From: Phocoena phocoena | Lineage: Eukaryota; Chordata; Mammalia; Artiodactyla; Phocoenidae | DNA: 64,000 nt | Reading direction: 5' to 3' | Assembly (NCBI RefSeq): GCF_963924675.1 | Contig: NC_089224.1 | Location: 71,285,464 to 71,349,463 of the forward strand | In this document: positions 21,249 to 33,640 of the stretch, piece by piece | Numbering within the stretch: position 1 is the stretch's first letter | How the letters are laid out: each line of letters starts with the position of its first letter | The notes under the pieces: generated by a model | What the model was told of the DNA's origin: nothing | The model's input: the letters and a program-made list of their open reading frames with translations, nothing else | Databases searched by the model: none | Position numbers and translations under genes: made by a program

Positions 21249-21396
21249 ATTTCTTATTGGCACCATAGAATAGATACCTCCCAGGTAATTTTCATAGAGA
21301 AAAATCTAAAATTCTAGTATGTGCTAAAGACTTGCTGGGTTCTGCTCAGTTTGGGTTCACCGTAAAGCAGATGCCTGAAGCAAAGATAGAGTTACA

Positions 21397-22640
21397 TGAT
21401 CATATGATGATTTTTATTCTTCAGTTTGTTAATGTGCTGTATCACATTGATTTCTTTGGGTATGTTGTACCATTCCTGCATCCCTGAGATAAATCCCACT
21501 TGATCACAGTGTATGATCCTTTTACTGTATTGCTGAATTTGATTTGCTGATATTATGTTGAGGATTTTTGCATCTATGTTCCTCAGTGGTGCTGACCTAT
21601 AATATTCTTTTTTATGGTGTCCTTGTTTGGCTTTGGTATCAGACTGATGATGCTGGCCTTGTGGAATGAGTTTGGAAGCATTCCTTCCTTATCAATTTTC
21701 TGGAATAGTTTGAGAAGGATAGGTGTTAATTCTTCAATAAATGTTTGGTAGAATTCATCTGTGAAGCCTCTGGTCTGGAATCTTGCTTATTGGGAGTTTT
21801 TTGATTACTGATTCAATTTCATTACTGGTAACTGATCTGTTCATATTTTCTATTTCTTTCTGATTCAGTCTTGGGAGATTGTATGTTTCTAGAAATTTAT
21901 GAGTTTCTTCTAGGTTGTCCAGTTTATTGGCGTTTAGTTGTTCATAGTAGTCTCTTATGATCCTTTGTTTTTCTGTGATGTCAGTGGAAACACCTCCTCT
22001 TTCATTTCTGATTTTATGGTTTGGGGCCCTCTCTCTTTTTTTCTTATGACTCTGGCTAAAGGTTTATCAATTTTGTTTACCTTTTCAAAGAACCAGTTCT
22101 TAGTTTCATTAATCTTTCATATTGTTTTTTTAGTCTCTGTTTTATTTATTTCTGCTCTGATTTTTATAATGTCTTTCCTTCTACCAATTTTGGGTTTTGT
22201 TTGTTCTTTTTTCCCTATTTCCATTAAGTGTAAGTTTTGGTTGTTTATTTGCAACTTTTCTTATTTCCTGAGGTAGGCTGTATTGCTGTAAAATTCCCTC
22301 TTACAACTACTTTTGCTGTGTCCCATAGATTTTGGATTATTGTGTTTCCATTTTTATTTGTCTTCAAGTATTTTTTTATTCCTTCTTTGATTTCTTCAGT
22401 GACCCATTGGGTGTTTAGTAGCATATTGTTTAGCCTCCATGTATGTGTGTTTTTTGCAGTTTTTTTTTTTCTTGTGGTTGATTTCTAGTGTCATAGCATT
22501 GTGGTCAGAAAAGATGCTTGATATGATTTTAATTTAAATTTACCAAGGCTTCTTTTGTGGCCTAGTATGTGATCTATCCTGGAGAATGTTCCATGTGCAC
22601 TTGAAAAGAATGTGTATTCTGCTGTTTTAGAATGGAATGT

Positions 22641-22682
<42 letters not shown>

Positions 22683-23167
22683 TGTTAAGTTCATTGGGTC
22701 TAATGTGTCATTTAAGGACAGTGTGTTGTTACTGGTTTTCTGTCTGGATGAACTATTCATTGATATAAGTGGGATGTTAAAGTCCCCTATTATTATTGTG
22801 TGACTGTCCATTTCTCCCTTTATGCTTGTTAACATTTGTTTTATGTATTTAGATGCTCCTATGTTGGGTACATATATATTTACAATTGTACTTTTGTTGG
22901 ATCTATCCCTTTATCATTATATAATGTTCTTTTTTGTCTCTTGTTACAGTCTTCGTTTTAAAGTCTGTTTTCTCTGATATTAGCATTACAATCCCAGCTT
23001 TCTTTTCATTTCCATTTGAATGGAGTGCCCTTTTCCATTTTTCACTTTCAGTCTGTGCTTGTCTTTAGATCTGCAGTGAGTCTCTTGTGGCAGCATATAT
23101 ACATTTTTCAATCCATCAGTCATTCTCTGTCTTTTGATTGAAGCATGTAGTCATTTTACGTTTAAAG
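21397..23167 (-). mobile_element. L1 B, main part: internal ORF2 fragment split by L1 C
   Basis: The minus strand runs from the ORF2 endonuclease region (right side) to the early RT region (left side, 21397). The 3' half of ORF2 and the 3'UTR are missing, which is unlike ordinary 5' truncation and suggests a later deletion or rearrangement. A GDFN endonuclease motif and the SAHGTFSRIDHILGHK block survive in a 114-codon frame (22491-22835). The right edge is cut by L1 C, and the rest lies at 30371-30500. Confidence 0.85.
22643..22680. repeat. (TA)n microsatellite inside L1 B
   Basis: About 18 uninterrupted TA units within endonuclease-coding sequence of L1 B; in the minus-strand frame they read as Ile-Tyr repeats. 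Confidence 0.95.
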
Positions 23168-23176
23168 TAATTACTG

Positions 23177-25273
23177 GAGGAGGACGGTCAAGTTGGTGGA
23201 GGAGTAAGACATGGAGATCACCTTCCTCTCCACAAATACATCAAAAATACATCTACTTACAGAACAACTCCTACAGAACACCTACTGAACGCTGGCAGAA
23301 GATCTCAGACTTCCCAAAAGGCACGTACCTGGGTAGGGCAAAAGAAAAAAGAAAAAGCAGAGACAAAAGAATAGGGACGGGGCTTCCCTGGTGGCGCAGT
23401 GGTTGAGAGTCCACCTGCCGATGCAGGGGACACGGGTTCGTGCCCCGGTCCGGGAAGATCCCGCATGCCACGGAGCGGCTGGCCCCGTGAGCCATGGCTG
23501 CTGAGCCTGCGTGTCCGGAGCCTGTGACGGGAGAGGCCACAACAGTGAGAGGCCTGCATACCGCAAAAAAAAAAAAAAGAATAGGGACGGGAACTGCACC
23601 TCTGGGAGGGAGCTGTGGAGGAAGAAAACTTTCCACAAACTAGGAAGCCCCTTCACTGGCGGAGACGGGGGATGGGCGGGGGGGGGAAGCTTTGGAGCAA
23701 CGGAGGAGAGCGCAGCAACAGAGGTGCAGAGGGCAAAGTGGAGAGATTCCCGCACAGAGGATCCGTGCCAACCAGCACTCACCAACCCGAGAGGCTTGTC
23801 TGCTCACCCACCGGGGTGGGTGGGGGCTGGGAGCTGAGGCTCCGGCTTCGGAGGTCAGATCCCAGGGAGAGGACAGGGGTTGGCTGTGTGAAGACAACCT
23901 GAAGGTGGCTAGTGCGCCACAGCTAGCCGGGAGGGAGTTTGAGAAAAACTCTGGACCTGCCTCAGAGTCAAGAGACCATTGTTTCAGGGTGCGCGAGGAG
24001 AGGGCATTCAGAGCACCACCTAAACGAGCTTCAGAGATGGGTGCGAGCCGTGGCTATCAGTGCGGACATCAGAGACGGGCATGAGACGCTAAGGTTGCTG
24101 CTGCTGCCACCAAGAATCCTGTGTGCAAGCACAGGTCAGTATCCACACACCCCCTCCTGGGAGCCTGTGCAGCATGCCACTGCCAGGGTCCCGTGATCCA
24201 GGGACAACTTCCCCAGGAGAACACATAGCGTGCCTCAGGCTGGTGCAATGTCATGTAAGCCTCTGCTGCCGCAGGCTTGCTCTGCATTCCATACCCCCCC
24301 CCCTTCCCCCAGCCTGAGTTAGAGTCCTCTAATCAGCTGCTCCCTTAACCCTCTCCTGTCTGGGCGAAGAACCGATGTCAGAAGGCAACCTACACGCAGA
24401 GGCTGAACCCCAGGAGCTGTGCGAACAAAGAAGAGAAAGGGAAATTTCTCTGCGCAGCCTCAGGAGCAGTAGATTAAATCTCCACAATCAACTTGATGTA
24501 CCCTGCATCTGTGGAATACCTGAATAGACAACGAATCATCCCAAAATTGAGGCGGTGGACTGTGAGAGCAACTGTAGACTTGGGGTTTGCTATATGCGAC
24601 TGACTAGTTTCTGATTTATATGATTATCTTAGTTTAGTTTTTAGAACTTGTTATCATTGGTGGATTTGTTTATTGGTTTGGTTGCTCTCTTCTTTTTTAT
24701 TTCATTACTTTAAAACTTTTTTAATTTAATATTTAAAATTTTTTTTTTATTTTCATAAATTTATTTTATTTTTGTTTTATTTCTTTTTTTCTTCCTCCCT
24801 TTCCTTCTGACCCATGTGGCTGACTTGGTGCTCCAACCAGGCCTGAGCCTTGGAAGTGGGAGAGCCAAGTTTAGGACTTTGGACCACCAGAGACCTCCCG
24901 GCCCCACGTAATATCAATTGGCAAGAGCTTTCCCAGAGATTTTTGTCTCAACGCTCCACTCAACAACCAGCAAGCTCCATTGCTGGACACCGCATGCCAA
25001 ACAACTAGCAAGACAGAAACACAATCCCACCCATTAGCAGAGAGGCTGCCTAAAATCATAGTAAGTTCACAGACACCCCAAAACACACCACTGGACATGG
25101 TCTTGCCCACCAGAAAGACAAGATCCAGCCTCATCCACCAGAACACAGGCACCGGGAAGCTGACACAACCCACTGAAACAACCTTACCCACTGGGGGCAG
25201 ACACCAAAAACAATGAGAACTACGAACCGGCAGCCCGTGAAAAGGAGACCCCAAACACCATGAGTTAAGCAAA
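23177..25273 (+). promoter_or_regulatory. L1 C 5'UTR (internal promoter region)
   Basis: This is the segment upstream of ORF1, with a GC- and CpG-richer first kilobase and a T-rich stretch at about 24660-24800. In L1 families the 5'UTR carries an internal RNA polymerase II promoter. That role is family knowledge and was not tested here. The unit is interrupted by a SINE at 23381-23574. It differs at its start from the 5'UTR of L1 E. Confidence 0.7.
23381..23574 (+). mobile_element. CHR-type SINE, short subfamily, nested in the L1 C 5'UTR
   Basis: Standard head and B box. AAAAGAATAGGGACGG flanks it at 23365-23380 and 23575-23590, a perfect 16-bp duplication. The body has a small internal deletion: GGAGCCTGTGACGGGAGAGG lacks about ten bases that other copies have between GTG and ACGGG. 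Confidence 0.96.
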
Positions 25274-26158
25274 ATGAGAAGACAGAGAAATACGCAGCAG
25301 ATGAAGGAGCAAGGCAAAAACCCACCAGACCTAACAAATGAAGAGGAAATAGGTAGTCTACCTGAAAAAGAATTCAGAATAATGATAGTAAAGATAATCC
25401 AAGATCTTGGAAATAGAATGGAGAAAATACAAGAAACGTTTAACAAGGACCTAGAAGAACTAAAAAGCAAACAGTGATGAACAACACAATAAATGAAATT
25501 AAAAATTGACTAGAAGGGATCAATAGCAGAATAACTGAGGCAGAAAAACGGATAAGTGACCTGGAAGATAAAATAGTGGAAATAACTACTGCAGAGCTGA
25601 ATAAGAAAAAAGAATGAAAAGAATTGAGGACAGTCTCAGAGACCTCTGGGACAACATTAAGCGCACCAACATTCGAATTATAGGGGTCCCAGAAGAAGAA
25701 TAGAAAAAGAAAGGGACTGAGAAAATATTTGAAGAGATAAGAGTTGAAAACTTCCCTAATATTGGAAAGGAGATAGGCAAGTCCAGGAAGCACAGAGAGT
25801 CCCATACGGGATAAATCCAAAGAGAAACATGCCAACACACATATTAATCAAGCTATAAAAAATTAAATACAGAGAAAAAATATTAAAAGCAGCAAGGGAA
25901 AAGCAACAAATAACATACAAGGGAATCCCCATAAGGTTAACAGCTGGTTTCTCTGCAGAAATTCTGCAAGCCAGAAGGGTGTAGCAGGACATATTTAAAG
26001 TGATGAAAGGGAAAAACCTACAGCCAGGATTACTCTACCAAGCAAGGATCTCATTCAGATTCGACTGACAAATTAAAACCTTTACAGACAAGCAAAAGTT
26101 AAGAGAATTCAGCACCACCAAACCAGCTTTACAACAAATGTTAAAGGAACTTCTCTAG
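25274..26158 (+). pseudogene. L1 C ORF1 remnant
   Basis: L1 ORF1 encodes an RNA-binding trimeric coiled-coil protein that packages L1 RNA. The start ATGAGAAGACAGAGAAATAC begins a 68-codon frame that stops at a TGA at 25475. The break comes where AAAAGCAAACAGTGATGAAC appears to have lost bases. The early frame has the expected charged coiled-coil character (KIIQDLGNRMEKIQETFNKD). Homology continues in other frames to a TAG at 26156-26158. An internal TAG in AGAAGAATAGAAAAAGAAA and other breaks add to the damage. Confidence 0.88.
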
Positions 26159-26216
26159 GCAGGAAACACAAGAAAAAGAAAAGACTTACAAAAACAAACC
26201 CAAAACAATTACAAAA

Positions 26217-29200
26217 ATGGTAATAGGAACATACATATCAATAATTACCTTAATGGTCATTGGATTAAATGCTCCAACCAGACACAGACTGCCTGAATGG
26301 ATAGAAAAACAAGATCCGATATACGCTGTCTACGAGAGACCCACTTCAGACCTAGGGACACATACAGACTGAAAGTGAGGGGATGGAAAAAGATATTCCA
26401 TGCAAATGGAAATCAAAAGAAACCTGGAGTAGCAATACTCATATCAGAAAAAACAGACTTTAAAATGAAGAATGTTACAAGAGACAAGGAAGGACACTAC
26501 ATAATGATCAAGGGATCAATCCAAGAAAAAGATATAGCAATTGTAAATATTTGTGGACCCAACATAGAAGCACCTCAATACATAAGCCAAATGCTAACAG
26601 CCATAAAAGGGGAAATGAACAGTAACACAATAATAGCAGGGGACTTTAACACCCCACTTTCACCAACGGACAGATCAACAAAACTGAAAATAAATAAGGA
26701 AACACAAGCTTTAAATGACATATTAAACAAGATGGACTTAATTGATATTTATAGGACATTCCATCCAAAAACAACAGAATACACTTTCTTCTCAAGTGCT
26801 CATGGGCCATTCTCCAGAATAGATCATATCTTGGGTCACAAATCAAGCCTTGGTAAATTTAAGAAAACTGAAATCGTATCAAGTATCTCTTCTGACCACA
26901 ACGCTATGAGACTAGATATCGATTACAGGAAAAAAATAGTAAACAGTACAGACACATGGAGGGTAAACAGTATGCTACTAAATAACCAAGAGATCACTGA
27001 AGAAATCAAAGAGGAAATAAAAAAATACCCAGAAAGAAGTGACAATGAAAACACGATGGCCCAAAACCTACAGGATGCAGCCAAAGAAGTTCTAAGAGGG
27101 AAGTTTATAGAAATACAATCTTACCTCAAGAAACAAAAATCTCAAATAAACAACCTAACCTTACACCTAAAGCAATTAGAGAAAGAAGAACAAAAAAATC
27201 CTAAAGTCAGCAGAAGGAAAGAAATCATAACTATCAGATCAGAAATAAATGAAAAAGAAATGAAACGGTAGCAAACATCAGTAAAACAAAAAGCTGGTTC
27301 TTTGAGAAGTTAACCAAAATTGGTAAACCATTAGCTAGACTCATCAAGAAAAAAGGGAGAATTCTAATCAATAGAATTAGAAATGAAAAAGGAGAAGTAA
27401 CAACTGACACTGCAGAAATACAAAGGATCATGAGAGATTACTACAAGCAACTATATGCCAACAGAAAGGACAACCTGGAAGAAATGGACAAATGCTTAGA
27501 AAAGCACAACCTTCCGAGACTGAACCAGGAAGAAATAGAAAATATAAACAGACCAATCACAAGTACTGAAATTGAGACTGTGATTAAAAATCTTCCAGCA
27601 AACAAAAGCCCAGGAGCAGATGGCTTCACAGACGAATTCTATCAAACATTTAGAGAAGAGCTAACACCTATCCTTCTCAAACTCTTCCAAAATATAGCAG
27701 AGGGAGGAACACTCCCAAACGCATTCTATGAGGCCACCATCCCCCTGATACCAAAACCAAAGAGGTCACAATAAAAGAAAACTACTGGCCAATATCATTG
27801 ATGAACATAGATGCAGAAATCCTCAACAAAATACTAGCAAACAGAATTCAACAACACTTTAAAAGGATCATACACCACGATCAAGTGGGGTTTGTCCCAG
27901 GAATGCAAGGATTCTTCGGTATACGCAAATCAATCAGTGTGATACACCATATTAACAAACTGAAGGATAAAAACCATATGATAACAAATGCAGAAAAAGC
28001 TTCGACAAAGTTCAACACCCATTTATGATAAAAACCCTCCAGAAAGTAGGCATAGAGGGAACTTACCTCAACATAATACAGGCCATATATGACATACCCA
28101 CAGCCAATATCATTCTCAATGGTGAAAAACTGAAACCATTTCCACTAAGATCAGGAACAAGACAAGGTTGCCCACTCTCAGCACTATTATTCAACATAGT
28201 TTTGGAAGTTTTAGCCACAGCAATCAGAGAAAAAAGAGAAATAAAAGGAATCCAAATTGGAAAAGAAGCAAAACTGTCACTCTTTGCAGATGACATGATA
28301 CTATACATACAGAATCCTAAAGATGCTACCAGAAAAGTGCTAGAGCTAATCAATGAATTTGGTAAAGTAGCAGTTACAGAATTAATGCACAGAAATCTCT
28401 TGCATTCCTATACACTAATGATGAAAAATCTGAAAGAGAAATTAAGGAAACACTCCCATTTACCACTGGAACAAAAAGAATAAAATACCTAGGTATAAAC
28501 CTACCTAAGGAGACAAAAGACCTATATGCAGAAAACTATAAGACACTGATGAAAGATCGGAGATGACACAAACAGATGGAGAGATATACCATGTTCTTGG
28601 ATTGGAAGAATCAACATTGTGTAAATGACTATACTACCCAAAGCAATCTACATATTCATTGCAATCCCTATCAAACTACCAATGGCATGTTTTACAGAAC
28701 TAGAACAAAAAATTTCACAATTTGTGTGGAAATACAAAAGACCCCAAATAGCCAAAGCAATTTTGAGAAAGAAAAACAGAGCAGGAGGAATCAGGCTCCC
28801 TGACTTAAGACTATACTACAAAGCTACAGTAATCAAGACAGTATGGTACTGGCACAAAAACAGAAATATAGATCAATGGAACAGAATAGAAAACCCAGAG
28901 ATAAACCCACGCACATATGGTCATCTTATCTTTGATAAAGGAGGCAAGAATATACAATGGCGAAAAGACAGCCTCTTCAGTAAGTGGTGCTGGGAAAACT
29001 GGACAGCTACATGTAAAAGAATGAAATTAGAACACTTCCTAACACCATACACAAAAATAAACTCCAAATGCTTTGAAGACCTAAATGTAAGGACAGGCAC
29101 TATAGAACTCTTAGAGGAAAACATAGGCAGAACATTCTATGACATGAGTCACAGCAAGATCCTTTTAGACCCACCTTCTAGAGAAACGGAAATAAAAACA

Positions 29201-29987
29201 AAAAAAACAAATGGGACCTAATGAAACTTAAAAGCTTTTGCACAGCAAAGGAAACCATAAACAAAACGAAAAGACAGCCCTCAGAATGGGAGAAAATATT
29301 TGTAAACGAAGCAACTGGCAAAGGATTAATCTTCAGAATATACAAGCAGCTCATGCAGCTCAATATCAAAAAAAACAACCCAATCCAAAAATGGGCAGAA
29401 AACCTAAATAGACATTTCTCCAAAGAAGATATACAGATTTCCAACAAACACGTGAAAGGATGCTCAACATCACTAATAATTAGAAGAATGCAAGTCAGAA
29501 CTACTATGAGGTATTACCTCACACTGGCAGAATGGCCGTCATCCAAAGGTCTACAAACAATAAATGCTGAAGAGGGTGTGGAGAAAAGGGAACCCTCTTG
29601 CACTGTTGGTGGGAATGTAAATTGATACAGCCACTATAGAGGTTCCTTATAAAACTAAAAATAGAACTACCATACAACACAGCAATCCCACTACTGGGCA
29701 TATACCCTGAGAAAACCATAATTCAAAAACAGTCATGTGCCAGAATGTTCATTGCAGCACTATTTCCGATAGCCAGGACATGGAAGCAACCTAGGTGTCC
29801 ATCGACAGATGAATGGATAAAGAAGATGTGGCACATATATACAATGGAATATTACTCAGCCATAAAAAGAAAGGAAATTGAGTTATTTGTAGTGAGGTGG
29901 ATGGACCTAGAGTCTGTCATACAGAGTGAAGTAAGTCAGAAAGAGAAAAACAAATACCGTATGCTAATACATATATATGGAATCTAA
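26217..29987 (+). pseudogene. L1 C ORF2 remnant (endonuclease, RT, C-terminal domain)
   Basis: ORF2 starts ATGGTAATAGGAACATACAT at 26217 and ends with a stop at 29987, the expected length of about 3.8 kb. The endonuclease part is open over 324 codons (26297-27271) and keeps CLRETHF, AGDFNTP, FSRIDHILGHK and SSDHNAM catalytic blocks. The RT part (28025-28483) has [13 protein letters not shown] and FADD at 28283-28294. The C-terminal part includes WKQPRCPSTDEWIKKMW. The frame changes near 26320, 27250, 27780, 28020, 28380-28560, 29215 and 29620-29745. At least seven breaks make it inactive. Confidence 0.92.
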
Positions 29988-30361
29988 AAAAAAAAAGTTC
30001 TGAAGAACGTAGGGGCAGGACAGGAATAAAGACGCAGACATAGAGAATGGGCTTGAGGACATGGGGAGAGGGAAGGGTTAGCCGGGACGAAGTGAGAGAG
30101 TGGCATTGACATGTATACAGTACCAAATGTAAAATATATAGCTAGTGGGAAGCAGCTGCATAGCACAGGGAGATCAGCTCGGTGCTTTGTGACCACCTAG
30201 AGGGGTGGGATAGGGAGGGTGGGAGGGAGATGCAAGAGGGAGGGGATATGGGGATATTTGTATACGCGTAGCTGATTCACTTTGTTATATAGCAGAAACT
30301 AACTCAACAATGTAAAGCAATTATATTCCAATAAAGATGTGAAAAAATAAAAATAAAAAAA
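29988..30361 (+). other. L1 C 3'UTR and A-rich tail
   Basis: Purine-rich stretches (GGGGAGAGGGAAGGG; GGGTGGGAGGGAGATGCAAG) precede ATTCCAATAAAGATGTG, which supplies the polyadenylation signal, and an A-rich tail. The G-rich tract is typical of L1 3'UTRs. Confidence 0.85.
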
Positions 30362-30370
30362 TAATTACTG

Positions 30371-30500
30371 ATAGGTATGTATTTATTGCCATTTTGTTAA
30401 CTGTTTTCTAGTTGTTTTTGTCGTTCTCTTTTGTTTCTTTCTTCTTTTTTCTCTTCTCTTGTAATTTGACGACTGTCTTTACTCTTCCTAGCATTACACT
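30371..30500 (-). mobile_element. L1 B, remaining part beyond L1 C
   Basis: ATAGGTATGTATTTATTGCC and ACTGTTTTCTAGTTGTTTTT continue L1 B on the minus strand (region around the ORF1/ORF2 junction) directly after the L1 C target-site duplication. The far end is indistinct. Confidence 0.7.
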
Positions 30501-30924
30501 CAGTCTCAGGAGCCTTATGCCAAAGTAGGCCTGGGATCTTCATTCTGTAGCTATTAATAACCAACAATTCCATTTCAAGCTTTTATGCAGCTCTCTCCCT
30601 AGAGACATACCTAGAGTGCCATGGTAAATGGGGTCAGGAGAGACCCAGACCCTATACTCAGGACCAGCTCTCCCTCCATCAGCCTGGGCCCATTGATTAA
30701 AGTCAAGCTATTCAAACGAAACTTCCCCTTTCTAGTTGATGAGTTTAATCTGGGAGTGGGATGGCCTATTTTTAGATTTTACAACCATGTGTCTACTGCA
30801 GCCTCTTCCATTTGATCAACAGTTTTTAAAAGGGTGAAACTTACCTCTTTTTAGTTGCAGCATAGAATTCTTGTGATGCCTCTTAATTGTATGGTTCCAG
30901 CCCAGAGACTCATATATATATAAA
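30501..30924. other. No recognised feature
   Basis: No gene or element signal. Confidence 0.4.
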
Positions 30925-31785
30925 GCGGCCTGCTGAATATTCTACTTGGATATACCATGAGTCCCTCAAAATCACTATCGGCTTCCTCAAACTTGCTTTT
31001 CTTCTATGTTCCCTACTCAAGAAATAGGAAATGGAACAATCACTGACTCAGTTACTCAAGCCAGAAAGTTAAACATTCTCCTTGGTCCCCACCTTTCTCT
31101 TACTCCTATGTATAATCACTCACAAAGTCCTGGTGTTTCTTTTGAAAATACCTACTTCTCTCCATCCCCACTCCTACTATTCCAGTCCATATCTCACCTG
31201 AACTATGAAGAAATCTTCCTAGTGAAACTCCATATATTCCTTCCTTAAATCATTCTTCATATAATAGCTAGTGTGATGTGTCTGAAACACACAAACCTGA
31301 TCATATCTCCCTGTACTGCTTACAATCCTTATGTCCAGAATACTAATGATCTAGCATTGCTTATCTTTTAAGCCTGTTTTCATTCCACTCTCCTCCTGAC
31401 AAACTGCTGTTTATACACTAAATTTCTTTTAGTTCCATGAAAGATTCAGGCTCTGTTTCACTTACTGGATGCTGCACAAATATCTCCTCTACCTGGAGCA
31501 GTCTCTCCCTCAGTCTTCACCTGACCAACTCCTATTTATCTTCGGTTCTAAGTTGAAATGGTCCTTGAAATCTGGCCCCCAGATTTGAGTAGATTCCCTT
31601 CCTATGTACTCATAGCTCCTTTATTTCCTGTTATCACTTTACTCTTCTACAACCCCCATTAGATTATAAACCCTGGGAGAGGAGATCCTGAGTTTGCATC
31701 ACCTTGTAAAACTAGCTTCTAGCACAGGGCCTGCTATGTGGTAAGAATTCAACAAATACTTGCTGAATGAGTGAATAAGTGAATT
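30925..31785 (+). mobile_element. L2 LINE 3' part
   Basis: TCTACTTGGATATACCATGA, then ATCATATCTCCCTGTACTGC, then CTGGAGCAGTCTCTCCCTCA and the tail GAATTCAACAAATACTTGCT with GAATGAGTGAAT follow the L2 ORF2 end and 3'UTR order. It is strongly diverged. Confidence 0.75.
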
Positions 31786-32454
31786 GTGGGAAGCCATTAT
31801 GCACAACTCATGACTCCCTTATTTTCATCATTATCAAATAAACATCTAGGCAGTCACCAACAGAATCAAGTCAAGAGGTGCCAAGGGTGGAAACTGAGTT
31901 TTTAAGTGTAACTCTAGGAGAGTTTACAGTTCTGTAGCTATCTTTCCTACTTTTTTCTCTTGCTTGATGGTATTTAATTAAAGATAACTGTGTTTTTAAT
32001 TATATGTATACTCACCGTAAGTAAAGTATTAATCCATGCACCCAGAATAATACTTTTCTCTTGACTTGTTTCTCTACCTATTGCAGTTATGATCACACTA
32101 TGTTGTTTTTTAAAGCATTACTCTTAAAGAACATTTTAATCACATTCTATTATTTGCCTGGAACCATGAGCTGAAATAACTCATCTTTTGATTCAATTGT
32201 TTACACTGTCTCTAGGAATATTAAAGAAATATTAACTGCAATTAATGTGGGCTTGAATTTCCAAAGAAAACTATTCTGCAATATATTGCTCCATATTTAC
32301 CAAATGGTTGGAGTTTCCCCAAATTTCTGATCAAAGAATCCCCTGGCACATTTAAGGAATCAGAGTCTCAGGTCCTAATCCTCTCTATTGCTGTAGAATC
32401 CCCAAGAGGAATGGGGGATCTGTAGTGCATTTACTGGTGTCGTGAGATACTAGA
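31786..32454. other. No recognised feature
   Basis: AT-rich, without recognisable elements or exon signals. Confidence 0.45.
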
Positions 32455-32590
32455 GCCATAGAACAAACACCAGGCTAGGATTTATGGAGACAAGAAGTTC
32501 AGTCCTTACTAACTTCCCCCAAACTCTGAGACTGTAGGAAAGCTGCTTAATATCTCCAGACCTCAAGTTTTCTTAACATAAAATGCTGAT
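32455..32590 (+). mobile_element. Possible MIR relic
   Basis: GGAAAGCTGCTTAATATCTC followed by CAGACCTCAAGTTTTC resembles the MIR core in sense orientation. Weak. Confidence 0.4.
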
Positions 32591-33424
32591 TCTTTTTCCT
32601 ATACTATTTACTCCAGAGGAATGTTGACCAAATCCATTGCAAAGATAAATATGTATAACCGCTTTGAAATTTACACAGCCCTGCACTGACATAAGGCATG
32701 ATTAGTATCAGATGAAGGGCGCAAATCTATCATTTCTGTTCACGTGGTTTAATCGATCACATCACACTCTTGCTTCTTTTGCAGTTACGAAGTTAAACCA
32801 ATTCTAAATGCTTTTGAGTGAAATTTTAAATCAAACAGTGACAAAGCTTTCTATTTAGATAAAGTCTTAGTTTTCTCTATCTTCTGAAAATAACATTTTG
32901 GCTAATCACTAGAATCTGTAGGAAGAGTGACAGCTCATAAGGCAGTGGTTGGAAGGTCATAGGCAGGCTTGCGTGCAGTCGGGAAATTCTGTATTTCTCA
33001 GCTTTGCTCTCTGGTTCTTTCCCCACTATCAAACACCTTTTCCAGTTTTTTGAAAGATTAACCACTTTAAGTTAAAGACAACCTTTTAAAATACTGAAAG
33101 TACTAAAATTATTTAATTATTATTAGTGTTTACAATTGTTTTCATACTTTTAATATACCAACACATTGGCAAATAGAGCCATTCTTATGTCTCTGTTTTT
33201 CTCATGACTGTTTCTCAAGTACTTACGCATGAAGACTTGCTATGGGATCATAAAGCTTGACTGATTCAATATTTATTCATGGTTTTGAGTAAGTAAAAAG
33301 TATTTATCAAATACATCATATTATATAATATATTTAGGTGTGGGGGGGAGAGGGAGAGAGAGAGATTGAGATCATTAAAATAAGACCCTGATTGACTGTT
33401 AGTTCTCGTGGATACAGTACATCA
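32591..33424. other. No recognised feature; short (GA)n at about 33345-33366
   Basis: AT-rich unique sequence with one short GA-rich simple repeat. No gene signal that I can support. Confidence 0.45.
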
Positions 33425-33640
33425 TAGTAGAAAGAACATAGGATTGGGAATCAGGTAGACAAGGTTTCATAAGTGGAATCTGCCATTGCTAACTGCAGTG
33501 ATTTCAGGTAAGAATTTCACATTTGTAAGTATGAGTATTCTCGTCTGTAAAATAGGAATCATAGTGCCTTGTGGATAGAGTTTGGAGAGACGATGTAGGG
33601 AAAGTGCTGGCATGAAGTGGGTGTTCACCAAAGATTAGTT
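33425..33640 (+). mobile_element. MIR-type SINE relic
   Basis: AGAAAGAACATAGGATTGGG, ATTCTCGTCTGTAAAATAGG and AGGGAAAGTGCTGGCATGAA follow MIR sense order. Confidence 0.75.

Larger units (their letters stand above)
23177..30361 (+). mobile_element. L1 C: near-full-length L1 inserted in L1 B
   Basis: This holds a 5'UTR (from GAGGAGGACGGTCAAGTTGG), ORF1, ORF2, 3'UTR and A-rich tail, about 7.2 kb including a nested SINE. TAATTACTG occurs at 23168-23176 and again at 30362-30370, and L1 B continues on both sides, so the insertion boundaries are clear. All ORFs are broken. Sequence is close to other copies here, so it is fairly young, but not intact. Confidence 0.95.

Noticed and set aside
26297..27271. 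324-codon frame as a functional endonuclease gene
   Set aside because: It is the endonuclease part of L1 C ORF2. It lacks the true start in frame and is followed by breaks, so it is a pseudogene segment.
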